Source of the DNA: Didymodactylos carnosus
Taxonomy: Eukaryota > Rotifera > Eurotatoria > Philodinida > Philodinidae
DNA length: 64,000 bases
Assembly (NCBI GenBank): GCA_905250885.1
Contig: CAJNOQ010000035.1
Location: 1 to 64,000, forward strand
Reading direction: 5' to 3'
Shown here: piece by piece, positions 38,101 to 49,700 of the stretch
Layout of the letters: each line of letters begins with the position of its first letter
Position numbering within the stretch: position 1 is the stretch's first letter
The notes under the pieces: model-generated
Seen by the model: the letters and a program-made list of their open reading frames with translations, nothing else
Databases searched by the model: none
Told to the model about the DNA's origin: nothing
Position numbers and translations under genes: made by a program

Positions 38101-38538
38101 GTAGATATTTCATAGTAATCGAAACAGTAAAGGGTCAGTTTCTGATAAGCATTTTATACATTTTACGACATTATCTTGGGTAACGTAATGTTCATGTAAT
38201 AATAAACGGTAAAGTTTTTTTTTTTCAAATTTCCGACCTATAAACTTATATATAGTTTTTTATTCAAGTGCACACTAATAAGATGACATTTTTGAAATTT
38301 TTTTTTTAGTTTTATTCTTATAAAGATGTGAGTATACGATGCAATTTAAATAATAGGTCCATTAAACAAAAAAGAATTTGAGTGTGAGAAAAAAGAAAGA
38401 GAGAAAGTAAAATCTACTTTACGCCTCGTCATTTTCAGTGTATGTGAGAAGTTTCTATCGTCATATTAAAAAATTTAACCATTTGTTTGTTTCAAGAAAA
38501 GTGCTTAGTGTTTTTTTTTTTCATTAACCAAAGTAAAA

Positions 38539-38680
38539 ATGATAAAAACTGAACACTATCATATTCCAGCGAAAGTAGGTAATAACAATGTCTCTTCTAT
38601 GAGCAGTAAAATAGGTTCTAGAGTGAAAGAAGAAACATCCCATTATCCTCATGATTCTCAATCACTCTCAGTAGTTAGTA
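38539..38680 (+). other. Possible short coding exon, unrecognised
   Basis: An ATG opens about 47 codons of mixed, Ser-rich composition (MIKTEHYHIPAKVGNNNVSS) ending at a possible donor (AAT|GTAATC). No downstream exon in phase could be identified, so this may be a chance frame. Confidence 0.2.
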
Positions 38681-39186
38681 ATGTAATCAAACTATTTGTT
38701 ATTTTTTTTCATTTTCAACAAAGTACATAAAAAAAAAAGAAAAATTATACACTAATTTTATGCTGGAAGAAAATATATGACAGTTCACTGGTATGCCTTC
38801 ACAGTTTCAAAATGCTCGCGTATAAATGAATAGCTATTCAATGTTCGTTCGTAACTAATTAGCAGTTACAGTCACATATTTAGTAGAAAAAAATGTACCG
38901 CCATTTGTATAATACCCGGACAGCAAATGGCTATAAGATGTAATAATCTGTATTATGAAAAATATTAAAATAATATATTGCTTCTTCATCGCCATAGGCG
39001 GAAATTTTTTTTAAAGTTTTACATCGTCATCACTGATAAAAAATCTTTGAAAAAGAATTATTGAAAATTAGAAAATTTCTGTACTATCAACTAATGTGCA
39101 AAAGACAGCAATAAACATTATATTGATATTTATCTCTAAAATATATTATATGGAGCATTGATGCACACTGTTCCGTTCTTCTCGCG

Positions 39187-39353
39187 CAGGGGCGTCTATC
39201 CCCACCTGAATATTTGAGGCATTTTGTACCACCTCGAAGGTTCAATCACTCAGTGTACCACCTAAAAAGTTAATATCTACAGCAGAAAAGCGTACCACCT
39301 CACGTTTGTTTGAGGCATTGCGCCTCAAGCGTCCTACAGGATAGACGCCACTG
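39187..39353. mobile_element. hAT-type MITE, 167 bp
   Basis: Ends CAGGGGCGTCTATCC and, in reverse, CAGTGGCGTCTATCC are of hAT type. Flanks carry an 8-bp near-exact duplication (TTCTCGCG at 39179-39186, TTTTCGCG at 39354-39361). The interior holds three copies of GTACCACCT and two of TGAGGCATT. No coding capacity. Confidence 0.85.
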
Positions 39354-40464
39354 TTTTCGCGTCTCCTTTTACCACTATTCTGTAGTCCATTCCTCCATCT
39401 CATCAGTATGGTGATCAGTCGTCATAAAAGTTACTGTATTTTATCTCGTGAACTAAACACCAGGTATTGAAAATTTCCTATCTACTTTACCATATTTTGA
39501 GACTTCTTAGAGAAGAAGAAATTTTCTCAGTAAGATAACTCTTCTTAAAAATCTTCATGCTGCCATCGCTGCCAAAGGCGGAAATATTTTTTGTAGTTTT
39601 ACGTAGATAAAGTAATCGGCTAACACCTCCACACGTAGATAAATGAACTTTATACCTAATTCCGCTCTAAAGTAGATGCAATCATAATATAAAAATCAAA
39701 AAAAAAACGTCATAGTATTGATGCAATAAGCTTCTTTTTATTATGACTTGGTGTCAATGCGTTCTTACTTATCGATAGTAGTTCAATTATACCAACTAAG
39801 TAAAATCGAATGAAGAAAAAAAAGCATCAGTAACTAAATCAAATTACAACTTGTCAAATTTTTAGACTTTTTATGCCAGTAGCTTTATCTTCTTACACTA
39901 ACATGTTGCTGTTACCTACTTCAAACAATAATCTTTTAGATATAAGCCACAGTTCTCTCTTTTCTTACTGGAAGAGAAAACTGGTTATTTATAGTAATGA
40001 ATATGTAACAGTTCAGATGTATTATGGGTGTTAACAAGATCGATTGAAAAATATCATTAATTTCAACACATTCTGATTTATGATAGAAACATTTGACATG
40101 GTTTCTCATTGGAATTGAAATAGGGATGATACTGTTACCTGAACATCAATATTCAACAAAGACACTTGGTCAATAAGAAACAAATTGAGTCGATTTACGA
40201 TATCTGGTCAACAATCTAACGACTGTCAAACAAAAACTATAGTTTCGTTCATTATTCTAAAATGTCTGTTAGTGTATATGAGTGTACGTTTTTTACTTGC
40301 TTATTTTTTTATTTGATTTTTTATTTCAAAACCTCACACTATTCCGTCCAAGATTTGATTGGAACAAAGAAACATAAAACAAAATAACACACACAGATAC
40401 TTCTTAGGTTTGTGCTGCTATTATTTTTTTATGTCTGATCAATATCATGTTTTTTAATATGCGC

Positions 40465-40468
<4 letters not shown>

Positions 40469-40497
<29 letters not shown>
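40469..40497 (+). repeat. (TG)n microsatellite
   Basis: An uninterrupted TG run of about 14 units in intergenic DNA. Confidence 0.9.
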
Positions 40498-40795
40498 CGC
40501 TTTTTTTGTTTCTCTTTTGTTATTTACCGTTGTATTGATTCTTTTTTTTTGCTTTTTTTATCCGTTTACTTTTTATCGTATGACAAAAATGAGCGCGGCC
40601 ATCAAAGCAACTCTGTGATATATTTTTGATGTAAATAAAATAAAATGACAATCTGTGTTTCAAATTTTATTTTGTTGAATATATAACAGAGATTCTGCAG
40701 GAACATACAACATCAACAGATCATGGCATTTAAATCTAGTATTCATTATAGAATATGTATTAATTAAAACTGTCTAAGAATATATGACTGCTCAC

Positions 40796-40938
40796 GTCGA
40801 TGAAATCGCCTAACTTTTGCCGATTAATCGCGATTTTGACTCAAAATGGTGATTAATCAAGATTTTTCTGCTGGGTTTCCATAGTGACAAGCCAAAAAAT
40901 CGCCGATTAATCGGCAGAAGTTAGGCGATTTCATCGAC
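40796..40938. repeat. Hairpin-forming inverted repeat, ~42-bp arms
   Basis: Arms 40796-40837 and 40897-40938 are reverse complements with very few differences (GTCGATGAAATCGCCTAACT type) around a ~60-base loop that carries a further GATTAATC motif. No target-site duplication seen. Confidence 0.7.
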
Positions 40939-41404
40939 ATGGGTGATTTGATATAGATTGTATAGAAACTGAAATAAGTAAAAGTAGATTTAGATCAAAA
41001 TACCGTACCAAAATAGTAGAATGAATGATGGCTACATAGAATCCATCAAAGAAAAAGTGATAAAAATCTGTTCAAATGGTTCATTGCATTAAACGTCTAT
41101 GTCGATCAGTAAGTTCAATCCATCAGACATGAGTATATTTTTAACAACTATTCTTAAAAAATATTTTTCGTTAAATTCTTTCATTCATTCATTTTGAAAT
41201 ATAACTGTCTGTTTTAATATCTTCGGGATATTATCTCTCCATACAACATTCGGAATATATATTATGTTCTTATTCAACTGTCTCTTGATCATTTTTATAC
41301 TTTAAACCACAACGCTAGCTAATTAACTATTCCAGCATCAAGATATTTTATGCTGAGACTCCGTGAAAAGTGCACCCTTTTCTAGAAAAAAACTATTGTC
41401 ATAT

Positions 41405-42325
41405 ATTATCGCCCGTTAAACGGGCGAAGCAAAAAGCTCTGCATTAATTTTGTTTTTGATATAGCGTGTCGATGGCATATCGTAGAAATCTTATCCTTTT
41501 TTTGGCAGAAAGAGTAAAGTGTCTAGTAGAGAAAATATAAAAGCATTTGATCGGTAATGTTTCTTCAGAGATACAAAATTCTTAGAACAAAAGGATCAGG
41601 AAACTGTTCCGTAACCTTTTCGAATTTAGAAAAAATTCCACAAAATAAGAAAGGTTATCTTTTTATTGCGAGTTTATAATGTAAGGACTATTGCTGCACA
41701 AAAAAGAAAGTTTCTTCGTGTTTTATAACGATCGAAATGAGCGCTTTTATAACATTCTATGTTATCACCGATTTTTCATTACTGCCGATCGCAGTCGAAA
41801 AAAGAAATTCTAGGTTGCCAGAAACTATATACTTAACAAGAAAGAGAAAGCTTATTAAATCCTCTACCAAACGATATTATTTGGAATGGAACATAAATGC
41901 TCTGTAAGATATTAGGATAAAAACTTCTTTTCGCGTTGTAAACGCCACATCGAGATTTTAATCAAACGATCTTCTGTCGAATCTCTTGTGCTCAAGACCA
42001 ACGTTTTTAATATCATACGAAAGCCTTCGCGTTGTAATGAACAACTTCATATGTATGGTGCTCGAAAACATCGAAAGTAGGTAATAAAAACAAGTCAAAT
42101 ATATTATGATACAAAAATTGTGACCGAAATTGCGGAAGGAAGTTTAGTTCTAAGATTTTTGTAGCTTTCGAGAATATTTCCAATCAAATGCTTTTATATA
42201 TTTCTTTATCAGACACTTTGCTCTTTCTAATAAAAACAAAAAAGGATAAAGTTTCTATGATATTCCATTGCCATGCTATATCAAAAATAAAAGTTAATGC
42301 AGAACTTTTGCCCCACCCGCTATTA
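41405..42325. mobile_element. TIR DNA element of ~0.9 kb
   Basis: About 170-190 bp at each end are reverse complements with scattered mismatches and small gaps, sharing CTCTGCATTAA, TTTTTGATATAGC and TATAAAAGCATTTGAT. The left tip contains an extra small palindrome, CGCCCGTTAAACGGGCG. No transposase frame was recognised; ends are approximate and target site unresolved. Confidence 0.65.
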
Positions 42326-42692
42326 GTCAAAACTTACTGACAATTTCAGTACAAGTTTCATTGCAGCACAATTACCTCTTCATATGATGGTTTTTCATTG
42401 ATAGTATAACAACAAATCAGAACTACATTAAACAGAATAGACTTTGATAAACATGCAACCAATGAAAACATCAACAAAAAATAATAATCAAAAATACCTT
42501 TCACTTCGCTACAAAATATATATGAGAGAAATCAGCACCGTAAAAGAAATAAGAAACAAGTCAATTTTGAAACAAAATAGCTAATAGTAAAAAAAAATAA
42601 TAAGATGATCTCACAGAGATCAAATAACATGTGCTGTGCATAATATACAAACATAGAGAATCTAACACAAAAAAAAATAATTCTTTCAAAAA

Positions 42693-43606
42693 TTAAGCAG
42701 CTGTTGTTTGAAAAACATCACCATTGTTTTCAGTGACTGTTATTACAGCTGTTGTATCCGTTGTTTTTGTGTTTATCATTGATAAATTATCGAATGTAGT
42801 CGTTGTTGAAGATTTAAAATGATCATCAAGACTACTATCAAATTGATTTACAATATTATCATCATTTTCTACGGATACTGATTGCATTGCATCAGCCATT
42901 CTTTGTTGATCTTCTTCTGATAGTGGAGGAAATGGTAAACAATCAGGATTATCTTCCCAATTAATTGGAAACGTTGTCACTCGTGGATCACCAACAGCAA
43001 TATTTCTTGATAACTAAAATAATTATCATTTGTAGAACTTTAAAAAGACAATACTCTAAAATTGTATACTTTATCAAAATCTGGTTTTGTTGGTGGATTT
43101 TCTTTAAGCTCTGGATCATCATATTCATTTAAGACATAATAGCCAACACGAACAAATTCATGATCACGATACATTCCTTTCACTAATACAACTGTGACAC
43201 CAACAACATCATCTACAGGAATTTTATTTTTATCTGGTGCTGGAGCCTAAAGTTAGAAAAGAAATAATTTCTTTATTTGATGTTAATTTGATTATATATA
43301 CTTCAAATAAAAATTTGTATGTTCCAGCTGGTACAGCATCGATAACAACAACATCTAATACTTGATCATGATCGCATGTTTCAGCTGAACCAACATAAAT
43401 AAGTTTAAATTCCAATTCTTAAAAATAGACTACGTTACATAAATCTTCAAGAAAATAATCAACAAAGAAAAAAACAAAAAAAACTTATCTAATTTACCGT
43501 GTGTTAATTGTTCTAGACATTCAAACTGTATTTCAAAATTAAAACTGGAAGAAAATTTTGCTGGATTATTATGTACAACAACGTTTGTTAAAAGAACTTT
43601 AACCAT
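42693..43606 (-). CDS. ASF1: Histone chaperone ASF1
   Basis: Four exons on the minus strand (43498-43606, 43302-43417, 43070-43246, 42693-43013) give 240 residues. ASF1 binds the H3-H4 dimer and hands it to CAF-1 or HIRA during replication, repair and transcription. The immunoglobulin-like core, about residues 1-155, is highly conserved: MVKVLLTNVVVHNNPAKF, ELEFKLIYVGSAE, DQVLDVVVIDAVPAGTYKF, DVVGVTVVLVKGMYRDHEF with RVGYYVLNEY, and LSRNIAVGDPRVTTFPINW all align with human ASF1. The remaining ~85 residues are an acidic, Ser/Thr-rich tail, as in other ASF1 proteins, where it is a target of Tousled-like kinases. It lies next to and on the same strand as the MDC1-like gene, without evidence that they are co-transcribed. 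Confidence 0.96.
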
Positions 43607-46402
43607 AATGATGTGATTATTTCAAAAAAGAATAGAAAAAATAAAATGTAAACACAATATCTGAAAAAGAAATCATAAAAATATTGTATGCATCAAGAAT
43701 AGATAACATAACGAATGCGTAGACCCCAAAAAATAAAATGAGAAAAAATAATTATTCATTTATCTTTTACAAAAATAGAAGTTTGTCAAAAAGAACCGTA
43801 TATATCACTGAAATAACAAACTTTGTTAGGTAAATTCAAAATAAATGATTGTAACGTTCATATCTGATATGATAATTTCACAATCTGATAATAAAACCTT
43901 TAGCAAAATAGGATATCAAACTGACTAACTGGTCTTAATTATTTCATATTAGTTTTCAATTCATCGATACAGTTCGGGAACGAACGATGACATAAATCAA
44001 AAGCTAAAAGAGAAAATAACAAAATGACACTGTAGTAACAATCAAAAACTAAATAAATATAAAGCTTTTGATTCGCAAAAAAATGGAAGCGAATTATAAA
44101 GCTTTTGAGGAACTATATTGTACGAAAAATTCAAAAAAGATCAACAAACAACGTTTTCTTTTAAAAAAGTCGTTAGCATCTGTGTTCGCTTGCACAAAAA
44201 AATCATCTCTTCGTTAAATGAAATAGATAATTCGAGTTTAATTTAACTGACTTTAAGTTAAAAGTGCGCATACTCTCCAGTTTAACTGCTCAATCTCAGA
44301 AATGAGTGAATGAAAAAAAAAATTCTGATTAAGCTATTCGAAACAGATCAAAAACTGAGTAAGATAAACATAGTCTGGAAGTTAAATGGAAAAATGTGAT
44401 CCATCTTTCAATCGAAAAATTAATATTATTAAGAAAGGTGCATAAACCGACAGGTAGAAGTCATTTTTTGAAGTCAATAAACACTTAGACCTTAATATCA
44501 GCAGAAAGGTCACAAAGCTTTATTTTGACATGATGACGTTAAAAAAACATTTTTTTGGTACAATATCAAGAAAAAAATGTGCTTGAGTCATGTACATATT
44601 TCTTCTCGATTGTTCTTCTGACACATAAGAAGAAAAAAATCGGCGTAAATCGCGTTTTCACCCTAAGGAAAGAAATTTTTCAAAATTATATTTTTTGTAG
44701 CTGACACTTTCTTCTATCAACTGAAGTAGTTTCGTCTTTAATCAGTACTTATATAACGTAAAAAAAGATTCTTATCAAAATGTACGGAAAATTTTTGTCA
44801 ACCTGAAACGTTCACTTTTCAGTCTAATGGGCCAACAAATAGCAACAATGAATATTTCTAACTTTCTTTCTTGGCTACCACTGTAGATTTAGTTCTTGCA
44901 GCGAATTTTGTAAATAACCGATATGTCATATGTAAACAATTTGAATCTATTAAAGATAACGATCGGTAATGTTCTGAAAAATATACATAAACGAAAAGTT
45001 GATGTTAAATACACTCTACAATTTTAGTTGACGAAAGAAGAGTATAAACAAACACAAAAATGAGGCCATATTCAGATATAAATCAACGTGTCTGAATTTT
45101 TATCTCAACTGACAGAGTATTTCATTGTGTTATTATGTTAAAGGTCCAATACTCTCCAGGACCGTTTCATTTAATCTAAAATACAAAATAATATTAAATT
45201 AATAGAAAAAAATTATCCATATAATGCATAGTAAATGTTAAAACAGAATCAAATGTTTAAAACACAAAATAACTGTGAAAATCGTTAGAAATAGTGATTG
45301 AAGTATGTGAACAGTACTCGCACAGTAATTCTAATCTATCTCGTTGACTTTTCTATTAGAAAAGTATACTGACTGTACACAAAATAAAAAAACCAAAGAA
45401 TGCATTAGTTCCTTCTCCCAAAGTAAATACATCAGATAAACCTTTTATAACGGTTTTATTTTAAAAGAAATATTTTGTTTTTGTTTTCGCACAGCTAAAA
45501 ATCGTCACAAAGAGAAAGGCGAATAAGGGAGGTATATGGATATAGATATGTATATATTCTCCTATATCTCTATAGCAGAAGAATAATGTATGTGCGCGTA
45601 TAACAGAATAATGAACAGTGAATATAAGCAAGAGGAAAGAAAAAATAAACCAAATAAACAAAAAAATAATAATATACCAACAAAATAAAATTTTTAAAGA
45701 ACGCAAATTTTTGAGAACATAAGAAATCACTTGTTTTATGAAAAGATAAAATTCAAAAAACATCACCAAACTACCGTTTTTTTTCTTCTTCTTCTTCTTC
45801 TTCTAATAGACATGACGATATTGAAATTTGAAAAGTTATCAATCATTTCGTTTTTGACCGGGAAAAGATCATTTTGTTTTTCATTTTCATATTACATTAA
45901 ACTATAGAGACTTTTGTTCGCTTATACGTACATGACTAATATGAACTAAAGAATAATAGGTTTAGAAAAAACAAACAAGACTTTTTCCATCCATTTGCTA
46001 TAGAATGTTTTTCAATGAAGCAACTGTATGTACAATCAAAAGTAATGGTTTATTATGAGCTGGATAAGAACAAAAATACAAACAAGCAAACAAATAGCTC
46101 CTCCGATACGGAGTAATATTAAAAAAATTATAACTTAATCGGCTTCTTCATAAGAATGCTATACACATGAAACAACAAAGATATACTTTTCAGACAGACT
46201 AATGGTTCTTCTTAGCGGATAAATGTTAATTTTAAGATGAGACGAAGCAGATAAACAAATAGAGAAAAAAAAAATATATGACTCAAGATATAAAAAGAGG
46301 GAGAGAGAGAAAGAGTTCATAAATCAAAGAAGAACAAATTCTCGTCATTAGTTTTCTAAGTACAATAATGATAATTATTATTGTAATCGTAATAATAATA
46401 TT
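43607..46402. other. Intergenic stretch between ASF1 and the MDC1-like gene
   Basis: No gene recognised. It contains a diverged repeat (45640-45880) whose reverse complement lies at about 57250-57480, and a (TTC)n run near 45784-45803. Confidence 0.6.
45640..45880. repeat. Diverged inverted repeat, partner at 57250-57480
   Basis: Reverse complement of 57250-57480 aligns over about 200-240 bp, including an identical block containing TAAAATTTTTAAAGAACGCA and, in order, GAGAACATAAGAAA, CTTGTTTTAT, AAATTCAAAAAA, a TTC/CTT run and TAATAGA. The pair brackets the MDC1-like gene. Confidence 0.6.
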
Positions 46403-46541
46403 CTATTTTCGTGATGGCAGATGAGAAGCAGAAGAGTGTGCTGTTGATTGTGTTGTAGATGTTGAAGCAATATTTTGAGATGCTGTTACGGGTGGTGTTG
46501 ACGTTAAAGCACTAGAATTGGATATTGAAAATAACGAAAAT
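46403..46541 (-). CDS. Possible alternative last exon of the MDC1-like gene
   Basis: After an acceptor (TTTCTATAG) a frame runs 46 codons to a stop. It encodes a Ser/Thr/Ala-rich tail (for example STSTTQSTAHSSASHLPSRK). It enters with phase 2. The final BRCT exon contains a possible donor (GATAC|GTATCC, junction at 46733/46732) that leaves exactly phase 2, so splicing would replace the last four residues (YPFD) by about 46 others. The 191-bp intron would be longer than most in this gene. Whether it is used cannot be decided from sequence. Confidence 0.4.
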
Positions 46542-46716
46542 CTATAGAAATTAAAAATGATTAGTCAAGGAATAAACTAGAAACAGAAAAAACTTCAGAA
46601 TTAATAGAAAACCTTCATGGAAATAAACGGTGAAAGAGACGAGCAATATTCAAAATTTTCTTATAATTATTGAATTAATTCTAATATGAAAAGAAAGAAT
46701 AACGTATAGCTATTTT

Positions 46717-49700
46717 TTAATCAAAAGGATACGTATCAAAATCCAAACGTTGTTTGCTTATTCCACTTAAAGCAAATTCTTCACTAACAATTGGAATATT
46801 ACGTTTATTTAAATTTGCATATTCTTGTTTATGTTTTTGGGCTACTATACATATTAAATCTTTGGCTGGACGATGCATACTAATTTTATCAACTAACTTT
46901 CCACCAGCTGCTTCAATAATATCTAGAAGAGAAAAAAACAAATAATAATTTTCGTGCCTGTTTCTGTATGTTAGAGATTAGAAGTGAATACATAATTTTT
47001 GCTAGTATAAATTCAATAAACACAAAATTATTTTTAATCTATTCTCATATATTTTTTATTTCTGCGAAGAATAGCAGTTACCTTTCAAATCTTCGAATGG
47101 TGGTGATGTATCTTTTGTGCAAAATATTTTATAGCCAGCAAATATTGGTCGTTGTTTGGCTAAACGAACACTCTCTTTTAAATTAAAACCATAACGTTGT
47201 TCTGCTTGCTGATCGTTTAAATAAAATTTGTCAATAGGATAATATTTTTCATCACGTAACATTGCATAGATCCATGTTGGTGATACGATATGTGCACCTC
47301 TTCCCAAACACATGAAAAATTTTTTTGTACGACGTATACGATCAACTACTAACACATCAACTTGACAACTTTCATCAATAATATCAAAACCAAGTTTCTT
47401 TAATAAATCGAGCTGTTGTTGATTAAAATTCTATAAAAACAAGACCAAACATTAATTGAATTACTATACGATGCACATTCGAGCTTAGAATTGTGTCTAC
47501 TATTCATATAGTCTCAATTTTAGTCTTGTGAGAAAAAAAGTGTAATTCAAAAACAAGATTATTTCGTGTAGTTTTAGCTTATCTCATCCGAATGATATGC
47601 AAGTTTCAATTCTTCATGTTAGCCAAATATTAGGAATTTTGAAAATATATATACACTAGAAACAAAAAAGTAACTAGGAAGTTTTTCATTAAAATGTAAC
47701 TGACTTTCTCGATTGTCGGCTGATTCTAGTATGGTAAGGTTATAAGTAGGTAAGTTCATGCTACAAGATGGAAAAGCGCCATATACTTGATCGTACCCTG
47801 AGTGCATATTTAAATAATATCATAATGCTTCTACTTACTAAATGACTGCTTAAAGCTATTCGCACTGGTCGCTCTTCTTCAACTTCTTCGGTTTCTGGTT
47901 GCATACTAGTTTTCTGTTTCTTGTTGGGTTTTGCTGATGACTGTTTACTCGATGTGATGAACTGTTGACGTCCTGACTGACGAGCACGAGGTGTACTCGT
48001 CTGAAGAACTAATTGTTGTTGAACTTGCTGTTGATCATCTTCATCAGCACGAGCAGATTTCGGTGTTCTTGACTTTGAGCGTGTACGACCAGAATTATTC
48101 TCTGCTTTTAACGTAGAAGGTTTGCTGATGTTTGTTGATGTTGTTGGTTGATTACTACGTTTTTGCCGTTTAGCTTCATTGGCTGTTATTGTTGATGATG
48201 AGATAGAACGACCTGATATTTTGTCATCAACAGCCGGAGTGACTGGTAACGGTAATTTTCGTCGACGATTGTTGGTTAATGGGGTTGCTACTGTACTTGA
48301 CACAGATTTTGTTGAAGTACGACTAGAAATCAAGAAAGATTAAGTTACAAAAAGTACTAATGTCAGAGCATGTACCTTTTCGATGGTGCAGATGTTCGAT
48401 TACGTTTTGAAATAGTTGCCGTTGTAGTTGTGAGTGCTGTTGTTTTTCTTTTACGTTTATTACTAAAACCTTTTTTTGTATTTTGTATTTCTTCGTTATC
48501 CATTGCCATTGGTTCAGCACCATTATTATCACCAGACTCCTCTTTTTCTTCTTCTTGTTGATCATCAGTAATATGTTGTCTCAAACTTTTTCGTTTTGTA
48601 GAAGGTAGCTGTTTCGATGCGCGCGATTGTCTTGCTGGAGTTTTTGTTTTACGATTTGTTTGAGTCTTTTCTAATTCATCCAAATCAACATATTCATTAT
48701 AGTCGTACGGAAATCCACGTATTTTTCCTGACGTTGCTCGTTCTCGTATACGTTGTGAATGTCTGACATTAGGTGTTTTTTTTTCATCCTTTTGTTTAGT
48801 ATTGACTTTATTTTCACCGGTGTTTTCAGATAATATTGGTTCTTCTTTTTCTTGTGGCAGTGGTAACGTTTCATCTAGTTTTTCTCTTTCGCTAATATCA
48901 TTCATGTTATCTTCGTTTTCTGTATTGACTGTTTCATCGATCGTTATATCTGTGACTGTTGGTTCATTTGCTGTTGGAATTATGGCATTGCGTCTTCCAC
49001 GATTACCATGAAGTTTTGAGCTTACAACTTTTTGTTTTCTACCATGCGCGCGACGTGCATTTTTTCGCGAAACACCACGGCGACCGACTGTTGGTTTTAT
49101 GGTGGTGTCTTCTACAGACGTAGATGGTTCGTTATTGTCTGGCTCCATTACATCATTTTCAGCTTCGTCAACATCAGTTTGCACTTCCGTTTTATTCGAA
49201 GATTGTGGCTGATCATCTAGTAAAAAAGAATAAAAAGTAAGAGAAAGTCAGTTTCAATCAATCAACAAGTGATATCGTACTTGTTGTTGCATCTATTTCT
49301 TTGATATCATCATTATCAATCACATCGGTAGTATTCAATTTAGTTGTACTATTATTTTCATTCTCAAATTCAGATAGTTGTTTTTCAACAACACTTGGGA
49401 ATAATAAATGAGCACCAGCAGATGTATGCGTTTCTGACGGCTATAAAGTAGAAAGATAATAAATAAATAAAAGACATACATTAGGGGGTCGTATCACAAA
49501 AAAACTTAAGTCAAAAGGTGACTTAAGTCATGGGAAATGTAGTCTGGAAGTTAAGACCGAAAACTTAAGTCGGACTTGAGTCATTGACGCATTTTTTGAA
49601 TAGATCAGGCATTTAACGATACGATTCGCCGAAAACGACATTCTAAAGATTAGAGAATAAATATTTCGTTATTTTGCGGGTTTTTATCCGAAATTTGTCA

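Larger units (their letters stand above)
30748..42692. other. Gene-poor stretch of about 12 kb
   Basis: No complete gene recognised. It contains coding-like fragments (33688-33895 plus, 34984-35127 minus, 38539-38680 plus), a long palindrome (33573-33749), a TIR element (33992-34965), an N gap with duplicated flanks (37740-38100), a hAT-type MITE (39187-39353), a (TG)n tract, a hairpin (40796-40938) and another TIR element (41405-42325). The stretches 30950-33170, 35130-37700 and 38750-39170 show nothing but AT-rich sequence. Confidence 0.6.

Noticed and set aside
45461-45769. 102-codon minus-strand frame with hydrophobic stretches
   Set aside because: Overlaps the dispersed repeat shared with 57250-57480, and its composition is that of AT-rich non-coding DNA.
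48323-48565. Second minus-strand frame overlapping the MDC1 exon
   Set aside because: Out of frame with the spliced model and lysine-rich; shadow frame.
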